NCBI GenBank assembly: GCA_902462495.1
Contig: CABQCC010000103.1
Coordinates: 1-5,412 of the forward strand
Direction of reading: 5' to 3'
Source of the DNA: an uncultured Eubacterium sp.
Lineage (GTDB): Bacteria; Bacillota; Clostridia; Oscillospirales; Acutalibacteraceae
Length of the DNA stretch: 5,412 nt
The translations under genes were made by a program, and so were the position numbers. Positions 5,207 to 5,412 of the stretch are shown here, in pieces. The first letter of the stretch is position 1. Each line of letters starts with the position of its first letter. The notes under the pieces are model-generated. The model did no database searches and had not been told where the DNA came from. It worked only from the letters and a program-made list of their open reading frames with translations.

Positions 5207-5412
5207 ATGCCACTGTTTGATTTAACTATTCAATTTAGATTTAGATATTTTAAAAATCTCGGCAATTCAATTATAGATTTCTTTTCTCAAATCAAGGGGC
5301 TTTTCCGCACCTTTGGCATAATTGATATTGTCGATATACTTTTTGTTGCCATTGTCATTTACCTTGTTGTCAGAGTTCTGAGAGAAACAAGGGCAATGCA
5401 ACAATCTTGCCG
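5207..5412 (+). CDS. cdaA: Diadenylate cyclase CdaA, N-terminal part (cut by window end)
   Basis: The first 68 residues resemble CdaA (YbbP/DacA), the membrane-bound enzyme that makes cyclic di-AMP from two ATP and controls potassium uptake, osmotic balance and wall homeostasis in Gram-positives. The signature is FGIIDIVDILFVAIVIYLVVRVLRETRA (split here: FGIIDIVDIL at 36-45, transmembrane helix about 38-58, then RETRAMQ), matching the NxVDILxVxxVIYKxxxxIRGTKAVQ region of the Bacillus enzyme. The catalytic DGA and RHR motifs would lie beyond the window. An N-terminal basic, aromatic stretch (QFRFRYFKN) of about 20 extra residues precedes the helix. ATG at 5207 is chosen because AGGA (5194-5197) lies nine bases upstream; the in-frame ATG at 5198 abuts that site and is less likely. 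The last residues (QQSC) depart from the usual QLLKG. cdaR (ybbR) and glmM would be the usual downstream partners. Confidence 0.8.
   Translation, partial: MPLFDLTIQFRFRYFKNLGNSIIDFFSQIKGLFRTFGIIDIVDILFVAIVIYLVVRVLRETRAMQQSC

Overview
The window looks like chromosomal DNA of a low- to medium-GC Gram-positive bacterium of the class Clostridia, probably a gut Oscillospiraceae/Ruminococcus-type or Lachnospiraceae relative. The grounds are the strong GAGGTGA-type ribosome binding sites, GTG starts, compact operons with U-tract terminators, a CdaA-type cyclic-di-AMP synthase, a LacX-type sugar epimerase and the pairing of a DUF3343 protein with a class-V cysteine desulfurase. The taxonomic placement is inference; there is no rRNA or other marker here.

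Layout: (1) Bases 1-99 hold the end of a plus-strand transcription unit: a doubtful partial reading frame and a convincing intrinsic terminator. (2) Bases 111-2952, minus strand, hold a two-gene operon. A LacX-type aldose 1-epimerase-like protein is transcribed first, followed 13 bases later by glutamine-dependent NAD+ synthetase (nadE). (3) Bases 2953-3084 are a divergent promoter region with two well-formed sigma-A-type promoters back to back. (4) Bases 3085-3660, plus strand, encode an unrecognised, extremely acidic 191-residue protein with its own promoter and terminator. (5) Bases 3783-5128, plus strand, hold a translationally coupled pair: a 72-residue DUF3343 (putative Se/S carrier-like) protein and a SufS-like cysteine desulfurase family protein. 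Both start with GTG and overlap by four bases. (6) From base 5207 to the window end is the start of a membrane-bound diadenylate cyclase, cdaA, cut by the window edge.

How they fit together: nadE makes NAD+. The DUF3343/desulfurase pair probably mobilises sulfur or selenium from cysteine or selenocysteine, although no selD or selenoenzyme is visible here. cdaA makes the second messenger c-di-AMP, which controls potassium and wall homeostasis. This is mostly housekeeping DNA. I see no mobile element, CRISPR array, tRNA or rRNA, and no clear undescribed system. The least explained items are the hyperacidic orphan protein and the carrier/desulfurase pair.
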